From Micrococcales bacterium (GTDB lineage: Bacteria; Actinomycetota; Actinomycetes; Actinomycetales; Dermatophilaceae), in assembly GCA_030537915.1 (NCBI GenBank), contig JAUNUZ010000089.1, forward strand, positions 1 to 8,156: a stretch of 8,156 bases of DNA. The letters run 5' to 3'. Every line of letters starts with the position of its first letter. Positions within the stretch are counted from its first letter, which is position 1. Positions 8,084 to 8,156 of this stretch are shown here, piece by piece. The notes below the pieces were generated by a model, which saw only the letters and a list, made by a program, of their open reading frames with translations, was not told where the DNA came from and did no database searches. Position numbers and translations under genes: made by a program.

Positions 8084-8156
8084 CAGGGCAGGAGGGACTC
8101 GAACCCCCAACCGCCGGTTTTGGAGACCGGTGCTCTACCAATTGAGCCACTGCCCT
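8084..8156 (-). tRNA. tRNA-Trp (anticodon CCA)
   Basis: The minus strand folds into a complete 73-nt cloverleaf. The acceptor stem is AGGGCAG with CTGCCCT (7 of 7 pairs). The D arm is GCTC/GAGC. The anticodon stem is CCGGT/ACCGG around the loop CTCCAAA, which places CCA at positions 34-36. The T arm is GGGGG/CCCTC with one G-U pair and the loop TTCGAGT. The discriminator base is G73. The next bases are CGA, so the 3' CCA is not encoded and must be added by tRNA nucleotidyltransferase. The 5' end is the last base of the window, so its promoter lies outside. A tRNA-Trp just upstream of secE is a familiar actinobacterial arrangement. Charged with tryptophan, it reads UGG codons. Confidence 0.97.

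Noticed and set aside
7638..8150. Extension of the nusG frame through secE into the tRNA
   Set aside because: The extra part is a shadow of secE in another frame and of the tRNA. The GTG at 7637 matches the expected actinobacterial NusG start.

Overview
This window is a high-GC actinobacterial core locus read entirely on the minus strand. In transcription order (from high to low coordinate) it holds tRNA-Trp, secE, nusG, rplK (L11), rplA (L1), rplJ (L10), rplL (L7/L12) and rpoB. rpoB is cut by the left window edge, with about 1006 codons visible. The gene order, the long acidic N-terminal extension of NusG, the GTG/TTG start codons and the RpoB and ribosomal protein sequences all point to Actinomycetota. 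Similarity to Micrococcales-type sequences is my impression only; no genus is claimed. I see no mobile element, CRISPR array, prophage or accessory defence gene. The long plus-strand reading frames are antisense shadows of rpoB and its neighbours.

Layout: tRNA-Trp (8084-8156) ends exactly at the right window edge. A 93-nt gap with a hairpin and a candidate promoter leads to secE (7721-7990), then nusG (6627-7637), rplK (6021-6458), rplA (5113-5826), rplJ (4108-4719), rplL (3578-3961) and rpoB (1-3020). SecE is a translocase subunit and NusG an elongation factor. L11, L1, L10 and L12 build the mobile stalks of the 50S subunit, and RpoB is the catalytic beta subunit of RNA polymerase. The locus therefore couples synthesis of the translation and transcription machinery.

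The interest lies in the non-coding spacers, which are long and full of inverted repeats. The rplA-rplJ gap (393 nt) holds a 17-bp hairpin after rplA, a candidate promoter, an L10-leader-like RNA starting a few bases after the predicted transcription start, and a terminator-type hairpin with a T run just before rplJ. This is a complete candidate autoregulatory attenuator. The rplK-rplA gap (194 nt) can fold into a three-way junction with one arm matching the kink-turn consensus; I do not recognise this element at this position. The rplL-rpoB gap (557 nt) has two strong hairpins, one resembling a weak intrinsic terminator, then a good sigma-70-type promoter and a palindromic leader hairpin before a TTG start for rpoB. 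Together these suggest separately tuned units: secE-nusG(-rplKA), rplJL and rpoB(C). All foldings were done by eye and no energies or database searches were run.
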